DNA from: Amorphoplanes digitatis
GTDB taxonomy: Bacteria > Actinomycetota > Actinomycetes > Mycobacteriales > Micromonosporaceae
DNA: 64,000 nucleotides
Direction of reading: 5' to 3'
NCBI RefSeq assembly: GCF_014205335.1
Contig: NZ_JACHNH010000001.1
Location: 1,550,001 to 1,614,000 of the forward strand
Shown: positions 39,946 to 48,607 of the stretch, piece after piece
How the letters are laid out: every line of letters starts with the position of its first letter
Position numbering within the stretch: position 1 is the first letter of the stretch
Position numbers and translations under genes: made by a program
The notes under the pieces: model-generated
The model's input: the letters and a program-made list of their open reading frames with translations, nothing else
Databases searched by the model: none
What the model was told of the DNA's origin: nothing

Positions 39946-41652
39946 GTGAATATGGAGAACCCCTGGTGGCACAGTGCAGTCGTCTATCAGATCTATCCGC
40001 GCAGCTTCGCCGACGCCGACGGCGACGGCATGGGTGACCTGCGGGGCATCATCGATCACCTGGACCACATCGCGGGACTCGGGGTCGACGTGGTCTGGCT
40101 GTCGCCGGTCTATCCGTCCCCGCAGGACGACAACGGCTACGACGTCAGCGACTACCAGGACATCGAGCCGGTCTTCGGCACGCTCGCGGACTTCGACGAG
40201 CTGCTCGCCGGCGTGCACGAGCGCGGCATGAAACTGGTAATGGACCTGGTCGTCAACCACAGCTCCGACGAGCACCGGTGGTTCGTGGAGAGCCGCGGCG
40301 GCAAGGACAGCGCCAAGCGGGACTGGTACTGGTGGCGCCCGGCCCGCGAGGGCATGACGCCGGGCACGCCCGGCGCCGAGCCGAACAACTGGGGCTCGGT
40401 CTTCGGCGGCTCCGCGTGGGAGTACGACCCGGTCAGCGGCGAGTACTTCCTGCACATCTTCAGCCGCAAGCAGCCGGACCTCAACTGGGAGAACCCGGAG
40501 GTCCGCGACGCGGTCCACACGATGATGAACTGGTGGCTGGACCGGGGCGTCGACGGCTTCCGGATGGACGTCATCGACCACATCTCCAAGGACACGTCGC
40601 TGCCGGACGGTGTGCCCCGGCCCGGCTCGGCGTACGGCGACGGCGGGCCGTACTGGCTCAACGGGCCGCGTAACCACGAGTTCCTGCGGGAGATGAACGA
40701 GCGGGTCTTCGCCGGCCGCCACGCCATGCTGACCGTCGCCGAGATGCCCGGCGTCACCGTGCAGGAGGCGGTGCTCTACACCGATCCGGCCCGCCGCGAG
40801 GTCGACATGGTCTTCGGTTTCGACCACGTCTGGGTGGACCGCGGCGCCGATCCGTGGCTGCTGTACCCGCTGAAGCTCACCACGCTCAAGGGCATCCTCG
40901 GCCGCTGGCAGGCCGGGCTGGCCGAGGTCGGCTGGAACAGTCTCTACTGGAACAACCACGACCAGCCGCGGGTCGTCTCGCGGTTCGGCGACGACGGCCC
41001 GCGTTACCGGGAGCGCTCGGCCAAGATGCTGGGCGCGGTTCTGCACCTGCACCGCGGCACGCCGTACATCTATCAGGGCGAGGAGCTCGGGATGACGAAC
41101 GCGCCGTTCGCCACCATCGCCGACTTCCGCGACATCGAGGCGCTCGGCCAGTACGAGCAGGCGGTCACCCACGAGGGCCGGGCACCGGAGGACGTGCTGA
41201 CCGTGCTGCGGGCGCGGGGGCGTGACAACGCGCGCACCCCGATGCAGTGGGACGCCACCCCGAACGCCGGCTTCAGCACCGGCACGCCGTGGCTGCCGGT
41301 CAACCCGAACTATCCCGAGCTCAACGCGGCCGCCGCGGTGAAGGACCCCGACTCGGTCTACCACTTCTACCGCGCCCTGATCGAGCTGCGGCACTCCGAG
41401 CCGGCGGTCGTGCACGGCGACTTCACCATGCTGCTGCCCCATGACGAGCGGCTGTACGCGTTCACCCGCGCGCTCGACGGCACGACGCTGCTGGTGATCG
41501 GCAACTTCACGGCAGAGACGGTCCGGGCCGAGATCGACGACGCCGCGGCGTGGGCGGGAGCGGAACTGCTCCTCACCAACGCCGCGGCACCGCGCGACCT
41601 GGTCCTCGAACCCTGGCAGGTCGTGATCTACCGGCGGGTCAGCCGGCCGTGA
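39946..41652 (+). CDS. GH13 alpha-glucosidase/oligo-1,6-glucosidase
   Basis: 568 aa (566 if the ATG at 39952 is used). Catalytic regions DLVVNH, GFRMDVIDH, TVAEMPG and NNHDQP; the C-terminal domain is beta-rich (LLVIGNFTAETV). Longer B domain than the GH13 enzyme at 19396-21003, as in oligo-1,6-glucosidases and trehalose-6-phosphate hydrolases. No signal peptide. It shares a 35-bp divergent start region with the GT4 gene. Last 14 bp overlap a small membrane protein gene. Confidence 0.93.
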   Translation: MNMENPWWHSAVVYQIYPRSFADADGDGMGDLRGIIDHLDHIAGLGVDVVWLSPVYPSPQDDNGYDVSDYQDIEPVFGTLADFDELLAGVHERGMKLVMDLVVNHSSDEHRWFVESRGGKDSAKRDWYWWRPAREGMTPGTPGAEPNNWGSVFGGSAWEYDPVSGEYFLHIFSRKQPDLNWENPEVRDAVHTMMNWWLDRGVDGFRMDVIDHISKDTSLPDGVPRPGSAYGDGGPYWLNGPRNHEFLREMNERVFAGRHAMLTVAEMPGVTVQEAVLYTDPARREVDMVFGFDHVWVDRGADPWLLYPLKLTTLKGILGRWQAGLAEVGWNSLYWNNHDQPRVVSRFGDDGPRYRERSAKMLGAVLHLHRGTPYIYQGEELGMTNAPFATIADFRDIEALGQYEQAVTHEGRAPEDVLTVLRARGRDNARTPMQWDATPNAGFSTGTPWLPVNPNYPELNAAAAVKDPDSVYHFYRALIELRHSEPAVVHGDFTMLLPHDERLYAFTRALDGTTLLVIGNFTAETVRAEIDDAAAWAGAELLLTNAAAPRDLVLEPWQVVIYRRVSRP

Positions 41653-41788
41653 TCGCGTCCCAGGAGAACCCCAGCAGCGCGAACGCGGCGCCGAGCAGGG
41701 CCAGGGAGACACCGCGCGAGCCGATCGGCAGGGCGGCGAGCACGAGCAGGATGACGGCGATGAGGTAGAAGATTCCCTGAACTGACAT
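41639..41788 (-). CDS. Small hydrophobic membrane protein
   Basis: 49 aa: MSVQGIFYLIAVILLVLAAL followed by a second hydrophobic stretch (GVSLALLGAAFALLGFSW). Two short membrane helices, ATG with GAGG upstream. Similar tiny proteins are common in actinobacteria but have no assigned role. Tail overlaps the convergent GH13 gene. Confidence 0.65.
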   Translation of the reverse strand: MSVQGIFYLIAVILLVLAALPIGSRGVSLALLGAAFALLGFSWDAITAG

Positions 41789-41855
41789 CGGAGAGCCTCG
41801 ATTCTGTGGGGGGAACAGTCCGGCGGCGGGCCTGTTACCCCGTGATCGAGGTGCG

Positions 41856-43467
41856 TCAAACCATCGGCAGCACCAGCGCCGAGGGGTGCACCGGATCGTG
41901 ATGCACCGTCGTGCGGGTGGCGACCATCCGCACGGCGGTGCCGAGCGGCTCGCCGGTGCCGGGGTTGCGGGCGAAGCGCGGGTGCGCACCGCCGCTGACC
42001 TGTAGCCGGATCCGGTGGCCGGCGGCGAAGCGGTGGCCGGCCGCGCCGAGCGCGATGCGCACCGGGTCCTCGTCCGCGTGGTCGGGGGTGAGCCGGACGA
42101 AGCCGTCGCACACGTTCACCGAGCGGCCGCCGGGATCCACGTCGCACAGCCGCACGAACAGGTCGAAGTGGCCGGTGCTGCCGGTCGCGTAGAGGTCGGC
42201 GGACGGCGTACCCATGATCTCGACGGCCTCGGGCAGCGGCTCGGTGGTGAAGGTCCGGACGTCCGCGCGCGATTCGAGGGGGCTTGTTGTCGCGGGCGCC
42301 CTGCGTGCGCGACTGGAGCTGGCCGGCGAACGACGGCGTCGGGTCCGCGGGGTCGTAGTCGAAGCTGGTTGCGCCGTCGGCCGGCTCGCCGAGCGCGCCG
42401 TCCGGGCGCAGGTGCAGGCGCAGCTCCGTGCTCGGCGGCGGCCATTCCGGCAGCTCGCGCCACTCGTCGTTGACATGCACCCGTACGCGGGTGGTCCGCT
42501 CGCCCTCGCCGAGCAGGTGCACCCGCAGGTGTTCGAGGGCGTCCGCGAACAGCTCCGGCCAGCCCTTGTCGAACGCCGACGTGTGCGTCCACGGACCGAT
42601 CATGAGCGTCGGCTCCTGCCCGGCGGCGCGCAGCCGGGCGTACTGGTCGAGGGTCTGTTCGAGGGTGAGGTCGTGCCAGCCGCTGACCAGGCTCACCGGC
42701 ACGGTCATCCGGTCCGCCGCCGGCCCGGCGTCGGAGGAGGCCCAGAACAGATCGTCCTGGTACGGGTGGTTCACCCAGTCCTCGAACTCCTGCCGCCTGC
42801 CGCCGAGCGCCCGCCGGTAGGAGTCGAGCAGTGGCACCCCACGGACGGCGCGCCGCAGGTGCACGGCGAGCCGCAGCATCGCGCGGGCGTAGGCGGCCGG
42901 GCCGGCGGACTGGTGGAAGAACGCCGTGCCGCTGATCAGGGCGAGTTCGAGCCGGAAGGCGCCCTGCCGGCCGGGGTAGAAGCCCTGGTAGAAGTCGTGC
43001 GCCGGGACCTGGAGGATGGCGGCGCGCCACTCGGGCGGCGGGTCCAGCCCGAGGGACCACTGCACGTAGCTGAGGTAGCTCGGGCCGATCGTCGCGAACG
43101 CGCCGGGGAACCACTCCTGCTTACGCAGCCACTCGACCGCGGCCTGGCCGTCGGCGGCCTCGTTGCGCCACAGGTGGAAGGTGCCGCCCGAGCCGCCGGT
43201 GCCGCGGGTGCTCTGCACGATCACGCGGAAGCCCTGCGCCGCGAATCCCGCGCCGAACAGCGCGTTCCAGGGGAAGCCGCGCCCGTACGGGCTGCGCACG
43301 AGCAGCACCGGGCAGGGCTCGTCGGTGACCGGGGCGTAGTGGTCGGTGAGCAGCGTGCTGCCGTCGGCGGCGGGCACCTCGAGGCCCGGTTCCCACTCGA
43401 CGTCGAATTTCGCCGTCGCCCGCGCGCGGCGTTGCATCAGCCGAAGGAAAAATGGCAGACGTTCCAT
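41856..43467 (-). pseudogene. CocE/NonD-type hydrolase interrupted by a one-base frameshift
   Basis: From the ATG at 43467 the frame encodes an X-Pro dipeptidyl-peptidase-like/CocE hydrolase: YGRGFPWNALFGAGFAAQGF, then TIGPSYLSYVQWSLGL with the Ser nucleophile, SGWHDLTLEQTLDQYARLRA and GPWTH. After GARDNKP the same family continues in another frame (LESRADVRTFTTEPLPEAVE to the stop at 41856). The shift maps to a run of five G at 42278-42282; four would restore one ~536-aa frame. It may be a real inactivation or a base-call error. Divergent from a TetR gene. Confidence 0.85.
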
Positions 43468-43483
43468 CACCGACCTCGTTCCC

Positions 43484-43494
43484 GTACGTTGTAC
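43484..43494. promoter_or_regulatory. Candidate TetR operator
   Basis: GTAC-gtt-GTAC in the 52-bp gap between the divergent hydrolase and TetR genes. Short palindromic elements here are where an autoregulatory TetR site is expected; no further support. Confidence 0.35.
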
Positions 43495-43519
43495 TGAAAA
43501 TAGCATCCCGGAGGAGCCC

Positions 43520-44146
43520 GTGCCCAGAGGCCGCCCGCCCGCGCACACCCGGCCAGAGGTCGTCGCGGCCGCGATCGCCGTCGCCGACGCCGACGGGCTG
43601 GACGCCCTCACGATGCGGCGGCTCGCGGCCGACCTCGGCACGGGGGTGATGTCGCTCTACACCTACGTGCGGGACAAGGAGGAGCTGCTCGACCTGATGG
43701 TCGAGCAGGTCGGTGAGTTCGACCCGGCGTTCGGCGGCGACGACCTGCTGAGCCTGGTCGGCTGGCAGCGTGCGCTGATGCTGCGGCATCCGTGGATGCC
43801 CGCCGCGCTGCCGAACCGCCGGCTCGGCGGCCCCAACACGCTCGGCTACCTGGAACGCGGGCTGGTCGCGCTCAAGGACACCGGCCTGCCCGGCCCGGCG
43901 AAGATGGAGATCCTGGCGCTGCTCACCGGGTTCGTGGCGAGCTACGTGACGAACGAGCTGGCGCAGGCCCGGGCCGGGATCACCGACTCCGAGCAGGTGG
44001 CGGAGCACGTCGCGCGGCTGATGGCGGCGGTGTCGAGCGGGGCCTATCCGCAGCTCGCCCGGGTGATGAGCGAGGGCACGACCGCGCCGCCGCCGACCTT
44101 CGAGGCCATCGCGGCCCGGATGATCGCCGGCCTGCTCGGAGGTTAG
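43520..44146 (+). CDS. TetR-family transcriptional regulator
   Basis: 208 aa, GTG start with GAGGAG upstream. Helix-turn-helix near residues 25-45 (LTMRRLAADLGTGVMSLYTY), then the TetR/AcrR C-terminal domain of the tetracycline-repressor type. It probably regulates itself and the divergent CocE-type hydrolase. Ligand unknown. Confidence 0.93.
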   Translation: MPRGRPPAHTRPEVVAAAIAVADADGLDALTMRRLAADLGTGVMSLYTYVRDKEELLDLMVEQVGEFDPAFGGDDLLSLVGWQRALMLRHPWMPAALPNRRLGGPNTLGYLERGLVALKDTGLPGPAKMEILALLTGFVASYVTNELAQARAGITDSEQVAEHVARLMAAVSSGAYPQLARVMSEGTTAPPPTFEAIAARMIAGLLGG

Positions 44147-44176
44147 CCGCCTCGGCGTCGCGGGTACCTGTCGACC

Positions 44177-44659
44177 ATGACCGCTCACGCCCGGCACGGT
44201 GGCCGTACGGCCTGGTGGAGCCTGATCCCGTTCGCGGCCGCCACCCTCGCCGCCGCGCTGATCGGCGGCCTCGGCGTCGCGGGCACGGCAGGCGAGTACC
44301 AGAGCCTCGAACAGCCGTCGTGGGCGCCGCCGTCGTGGGTGTTCGGCCCGGTCTGGACCATTCTGTACGCGATGATCGCCGTCGCCGGCTGGCTGGCGTG
44401 GCGCCGCGCGGGCTGGACGTCGGCGCTCAGCGTCTACGCGGCGCAGCTCGTGCTCAACGCCGCCTGGACGCCGATCTTCTTCGGCTTCGGCCGCTACGGG
44501 CTGGCGCTGGCCGACATCGTCGTGCTCTGGGTGCTGATCGGCGCCACGATCTACCTGTTCCGGCCGATCTCGCGTACCGCCGCGTGGCTGCTGGTGCCGT
44601 ACTGGATGTGGGTCACCTTCGCCACCGCCCTGAACGCCGCCATCTGGCACGCCAACTAA
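44177..44659 (+). CDS. tspO: TspO/MBR family tryptophan-rich membrane protein
   Basis: 160 aa, five membrane helices. Conserved Trp/Pro positions: QPSWAPPSWVFGPVWTILY, LNAAWTPIFFGF and VPYWMWVTFATALNAAIW. Outer/inner membrane protein that binds porphyrins in other bacteria; role here not shown. Followed by a strong terminator. Confidence 0.93.
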   Translation: MTAHARHGGRTAWWSLIPFAAATLAAALIGGLGVAGTAGEYQSLEQPSWAPPSWVFGPVWTILYAMIAVAGWLAWRRAGWTSALSVYAAQLVLNAAWTPIFFGFGRYGLALADIVVLWVLIGATIYLFRPISRTAAWLLVPYWMWVTFATALNAAIWHAN

Positions 44660-44698
44660 CGCCACGCCGGACATGGTCGCGGGCGGTCGCTGTGATCC

Positions 44699-44734
44699 CG
44701 CTGAGTGACGGAGGCGGGCCTCCGTCACTCAGCG
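44699..44734. terminator. Bidirectional terminator between tspO and the VOC gene
   Basis: Perfect 16-bp arms CGCTGAGTGACGGAGG and complement with a 4-nt CGGG loop, placed between convergent genes, 39 bp after tspO and 6 bp before the VOC stop codon. Confidence 0.85.
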
Positions 44735-44740
44735 ACTTGA

Positions 44741-45106
44741 TCAGGAGCGCAGGCAGATGTCGAACGGGTGGCCGGCCGGGTCGAGCAGGACGCGCCAGCG
44801 ATCCGGCGTCGGATGCTCCGCCGGCTTGGTCGCGCCGAGGGCCAGGGCCTGCTCCTCCGCCTTGTCCAGGTCGTCGACGTAGAGATCCAGGTGGTAGCGC
44901 TTCGGCGCGGCCTCCTTCGGCCAGCCCGGCGCCGAGTAGCCCGGCACCTTGCCGAAGCCGATGGTCGTCGAGCCGTCGCCGATCATGGCGTACTCCGCGT
45001 CGCTGTGCTGGAGCTCCCAGCCCAGCACCTGCGAGTAGAACGTGGCCAGGGCCGCGGGGTCCTCGGCATCCAGGTTGATCATTGCCAGGGACGCGAATCC
45101 GGGCAT
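44741..45106 (-). CDS. VOC (glyoxalase/bleomycin-resistance) family protein
   Basis: 121 aa from the ATG at 45106 (GAGAGAGG upstream). Two paired beta-alpha-beta-beta-beta modules: LDAEDPAALATFYSQVLGWE and YHLDLYVDDLDKAEEQALAL, ending DPAGHPFDICL. Metal-dependent enzyme or binding protein of unknown substrate. Confidence 0.92.
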   Translation of the reverse strand: MPGFASLAMINLDAEDPAALATFYSQVLGWELQHSDAEYAMIGDGSTTIGFGKVPGYSAPGWPKEAAPKRYHLDLYVDDLDKAEEQALALGATKPAEHPTPDRWRVLLDPAGHPFDICLRS

Positions 45107-45184
45107 GGCAGAACCTCTCTCCGGAGGGCGGCGCCGATCGCCGCCGTCAGCACCGATCCTGCCGGAAGAGACTGACACCTCCTG

Positions 45185-47572
45185 TCAGGTATCTCGCCGC
45201 GCCGCCAGCCAGCCCGCCACCTGCGCCCGGGAGGTGAAGCTCAGCTTGCTCAGGATGTTCTCCACGTGGCCCTCCGCGGTGCGCTGCGCCACCACCAGGC
45301 GGGCCGCGATCTCGCGGTTGCTCAGGCCCTCCGCGATCAGCTTGATCACCTCGCGCTCGCGGGGGGTCAGCCCCAGGTCGGCGAGGCGCGCGTCGGAGGC
45401 CGGCGGCGGCGCGGGCGTCTCGGCGCGGGGAGCCGGCACCGCCGCCGCGGCGGTGCGGGGCGCCCGGTCCAGGGCCAGCTCCACCGCCTCGGCCGTGGTC
45501 AGCTCCGCGCCGCGCCGGAACGCCGCGTCGAACGCCCGGTCGCCGAGCCGGCCGCGGACCTCCAGGATCGACTCCTCGTGGAAGTCGCGCAGGCTGCGGA
45601 ACGACGACAGCGACGCCTGCATCGCCCGCCACACGCGCTCCGAGGCGCCGAGCAGCTGCGCCGCGTGCTGGTCCCGGCGTTCGCTGCCGGCCGCCCAGCC
45701 CAGCGCCTCCAGCGCCAGGCCCATGCCGAACTGCTCGTCCTCGACGAGCTTGCCGACCTCGAGGCTCTCCTTCGCCGCCTCGGCCGCGCCCGCGGTGTCG
45801 CCGGCACGCCAGCGCAGCACGCTCAGCGCCCACAGCGCGAACGAGCGCCACCACACCTCGCCGTTGGCGGCGGCCAGGTCGCGGCAGGCCATCAGGTCCG
45901 GGTAGCCCAGGGCCGGGTCGTCGGTGGACAGGCCTCGGGCGAGCCCGAGCACCGCGAGCGTCCACATCTCCCCGCTGAGCGCGCCCATGTCGCGGAAGAC
46001 GGCCTGCGCCTGCTCGAACAGCGGCACCGCCCGCGCGTGGTCGCCGCCGAACATCGCGATGTTGCCCTCGACCAGCGGGATGAACGCCGACTCCGGCGAC
46101 GGCGACGCCGACGGCGGCAGGCGCGCGGCCAGCGACCGGGCGTCGGCCAGCAGCGCCTCGGCGCGCGGCCGGTCGTTCTGCACGCAGGCGATCCACGACG
46201 CCACCCGCAGCGCCTTCACCCGGGTCCAGTGCCGCGGCGCCGGCATCGCCAGGGCGCGGTCGAGCCAGTGCCGGCCCTCGGAGAGGAAGCCGCGGACGAA
46301 CCAGTGGTTCTGCAGGTCCGCGGCGAAACGCAGGGCCGTCTCGGGCGGGCCCTCGGTGACGGAGAACTCCAGCGCCACCCGCAGGTTCGCCTGCTCGTGG
46401 CGCAGCCGCAGCATCAGCGCCGCCTGGTCGGGGCTGGCCCAGTGCGCGTCGCCGTACGCGGCCAGCTCGGCGAACCAGTCGCAGTGCAGGCGTGCGATCG
46501 CGGGCTGCTCCCCGGCGTCGGCCAGCCGGGCGGCGCCGTACTCGCGGACCACCTCGAGCATCCGGTAGCGGGCCCGGGGGCCGTCGCCGATGCGGGAGAT
46601 GACGGACTTGTCCACCAGGGACGCGATCAGGTCGAGGATCGCCTCCGCGGACAGCTTCTCGTCCGCGCAGATCTGCTCGGCCGCGTCCAGTTCGAGGCCG
46701 CCCGAGAAGACCGACAGCCGGGACCAGAGCACCCGCTCCTGTTCGGAGCAGAGTTCCCAGCTCCAGTCGATGAGCGCGCGCAGCGTCTGCTGCCGCGCCG
46801 GCGCGTTGCGGGCACCCGCCGTGAGCAGGCGGTACCGGTCCGTCAGGCGCTCCAGGATCTGCTGCAACGACAGCACCCGCAGCCGGGCGACGGCCAGCTC
46901 GATCGCCAGCGGCATGCCCTCCAGCGCCTGGCAGAGCGCGGTGATCGTGGCGCAGTTCGCGTCCGTGACCGCGAAGCCGGGCAGCACCGCGGTCGCGCGC
47001 TCGACCAGCAGGCTGGCCGACTCGTAGCGGGGCAGGTCGGCCGGGGTGCAGGCGGCGTCGGGCTCCGGCACCGAGAGCGGCTGGACGGTGAGCGTAGCCT
47101 CGCCCGAGATCCGCAGCGCCTGCCGGCTCGTCACCAGGATCCGCAGGTCGGGGCAGGCGCGCAGCAGGGTCTCGGCGAGGTCCGCGCAGGCGCCGACGAG
47201 GTGCTCGCAGTTGTCGAGGATCAGCAGCGCCTGCCGGCCGGCGAGGAACGTGGCCAGGCCCGGCGCGTCCGGGCTGACCGCCTCCTCGCGTACCCCGAGC
47301 GCCTCGGCGACGGTGACCGCGACCAGGTCCGGATCGCGCAGCTCGGCCAGCTCGACAAGCCACACGCCGTCGGTGAACGCGCGCCGCATCTCCCGCCCGA
47401 CGCGCATGCCGAGCCGGGTCTTGCCGACGCCGCCGGCGCCGGTCAGGGTGACCAACCGGCTGGTGGAGAGCATTCGCCGGACGGCGGTCATCTCGTGCCG
47501 CCGGCCGACGAAGCTGGTCACTTCGGCGGGCAGGTTGCCGACGGGACCGCGCGAGGTTGTGGCGGCGCTCAT
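45185..47572 (-). CDS. Large ATP-binding LuxR-family regulator
   Basis: 795 aa. N-terminal P-loop (Walker A GAGGVGKT near residue 46, Walker B LLILDNCEH), then a winged-helix and TPR-rich middle (RHEQANLRVALEFS), an Ala/Pro linker and a C-terminal LuxR helix-turn-helix (LTPREREVIKLIAEGLSNRE). Resembles the AfsR/SARP-like STAND ATPase regulators but with LuxR output. Probably senses a small molecule through the ATPase/TPR part. Target genes unknown; neighbours give no clear hint. Confidence 0.93.
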   Translation of the reverse strand: MSAATTSRGPVGNLPAEVTSFVGRRHEMTAVRRMLSTSRLVTLTGAGGVGKTRLGMRVGREMRRAFTDGVWLVELAELRDPDLVAVTVAEALGVREEAVSPDAPGLATFLAGRQALLILDNCEHLVGACADLAETLLRACPDLRILVTSRQALRISGEATLTVQPLSVPEPDAACTPADLPRYESASLLVERATAVLPGFAVTDANCATITALCQALEGMPLAIELAVARLRVLSLQQILERLTDRYRLLTAGARNAPARQQTLRALIDWSWELCSEQERVLWSRLSVFSGGLELDAAEQICADEKLSAEAILDLIASLVDKSVISRIGDGPRARYRMLEVVREYGAARLADAGEQPAIARLHCDWFAELAAYGDAHWASPDQAALMLRLRHEQANLRVALEFSVTEGPPETALRFAADLQNHWFVRGFLSEGRHWLDRALAMPAPRHWTRVKALRVASWIACVQNDRPRAEALLADARSLAARLPPSASPSPESAFIPLVEGNIAMFGGDHARAVPLFEQAQAVFRDMGALSGEMWTLAVLGLARGLSTDDPALGYPDLMACRDLAAANGEVWWRSFALWALSVLRWRAGDTAGAAEAAKESLEVGKLVEDEQFGMGLALEALGWAAGSERRDQHAAQLLGASERVWRAMQASLSSFRSLRDFHEESILEVRGRLGDRAFDAAFRRGAELTTAEAVELALDRAPRTAAAAVPAPRAETPAPPPASDARLADLGLTPREREVIKLIAEGLSNREIAARLVVAQRTAEGHVENILSKLSFTSRAQVAGWLAARRDT

Positions 47573-47608
47573 AGGAGCACGTTAGTAGGTGTGACCTCCG
47601 AAAGTGGG

Positions 47609-47836
47609 CTACCGGATGCCCAACGATGCATCGAGTCGGCGGACGAGGGCGAGCCCGGCACCGACCCGCGGTGCCACCGCCCGGCCGTCCGGTAGCAGCT
47701 CGCCATCGTCATCAAAGGTCACCACGCCGTTGCAGAGCAGGCTCCAGCCCTGCTCAGGGTGGGTGGCTACCACCCGCGCGGCGTGGTGGTCGGTCTGGGA
47801 AGCCGCGGGACAGGGCGGCACGTGCATGCACAGCAT
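47609..47836 (-). CDS. DUF5999 protein
   Basis: 75 aa from the ATG at 47836 with GGAGG upstream. Text CMHVPPCPAA, AARVVATHPEQGWSLLCNGV and FDDDGELLPDG matches the small actinobacterial family DUF5999, often found alone. Function unknown. Two Cys near the start. Confidence 0.85.
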   Translation of the reverse strand: MLCMHVPPCPAASQTDHHAARVVATHPEQGWSLLCNGVVTFDDDGELLPDGRAVAPRVGAGLALVRRLDASLGIR

Positions 47837-47998
47837 GTTGGTCCTCCAGCGACCAAGAGTTCGTCGCAACCGCCACGTGAGACACCGGGGAACTACCCGA
47901 CCCGTACCCGAATAGCCGCTCGCGGGTACTTCTCCCGTGTCCGGCGGCGATTCGGTGGATCACCATGGACGCCGATCGACAAAGTGAGGGGGGCACAC

Positions 47999-48607
47999 AT
48001 GGGCCGCCACGCGGCCGACCGGCCGGGCCGACCGCCGTTGCACGCCGACCTGTTCTCGCCGACGCCGGGCAGCGCGGCCGAGCGCTACGCGCAGGCCCGT
48101 GCCGAGGCGGCGTTCGACACGCTGGTGGAGCCGCACCGCGAGGAGCTGGCCGCGTACGTGCGCCGGCTGACCGGCGGCGACGAGGTGGCCGCCCGCAGCG
48201 TGCTCAAGGAGACCTTCTACCGCGCCGCTCAGGATCCGGCCCGCTACCCCCAGCGTGCGTCGGCGATACGTCCGTGGCTCGTCTTGACCGCCAGAAAGGT
48301 GCTGCGCGACGGTGAGCGGTTCGCCCCGGCCGGGCACGACGACAGGCCTCAGGTCGTCGTGCCCGACCGGGGTCCCCGGCCCGCCACGACGATCGTCGCG
48401 GCCATGGACGACCTCGCCGCGTCGCACCGCGAGATCCTCGTCGAGCTCTTCTACCGCGGCGTCTCGCTCGAGGACGCCGCGGCCGCCCGCGCGGTCGGGG
48501 TCGGGGAGCTCAAGTCGCGGCTCTACTTCGCCATGCGGTCCCTGCGGGTCGTGCTCGATCAGCAGCTCGCCGACGGGCACGACCCGGACGACGACTACCG
48601 CAGGTAG
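47999..48607 (+). CDS. ECF-like RNA polymerase sigma factor
   Basis: 202 aa from the ATG at 47999 (GTGAGGGGGG upstream). Sigma-70 region 2 about 35-110 (FDTLVEPHREELAAYVRRLT, KETFYRAAQDPARYP, IRPWLVLTARKVLRDGER) and region 4 near 140-190 (LAASHREILVELFYRGVSLEDAAAAR, read here in two pieces: LAASHREILVELFY and RGVSLEDAAAAR). No anti-sigma factor gene is beside it. Its tail overlaps the convergent amidase gene by 13 bp. Confidence 0.87.
   Translation: MGRHAADRPGRPPLHADLFSPTPGSAAERYAQARAEAAFDTLVEPHREELAAYVRRLTGGDEVAARSVLKETFYRAAQDPARYPQRASAIRPWLVLTARKVLRDGERFAPAGHDDRPQVVVPDRGPRPATTIVAAMDDLAASHREILVELFYRGVSLEDAAAARAVGVGELKSRLYFAMRSLRVVLDQQLADGHDPDDDYRR

Noticed and set aside
39907..41855. Continuation of the minus-strand hydrolase frame beyond the frameshift (part of a 1244-codon frame)
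   Set aside because: After the shift this frame is antisense to the GH13 gene. The true hydrolase end lies in another frame, stopping at 41856.
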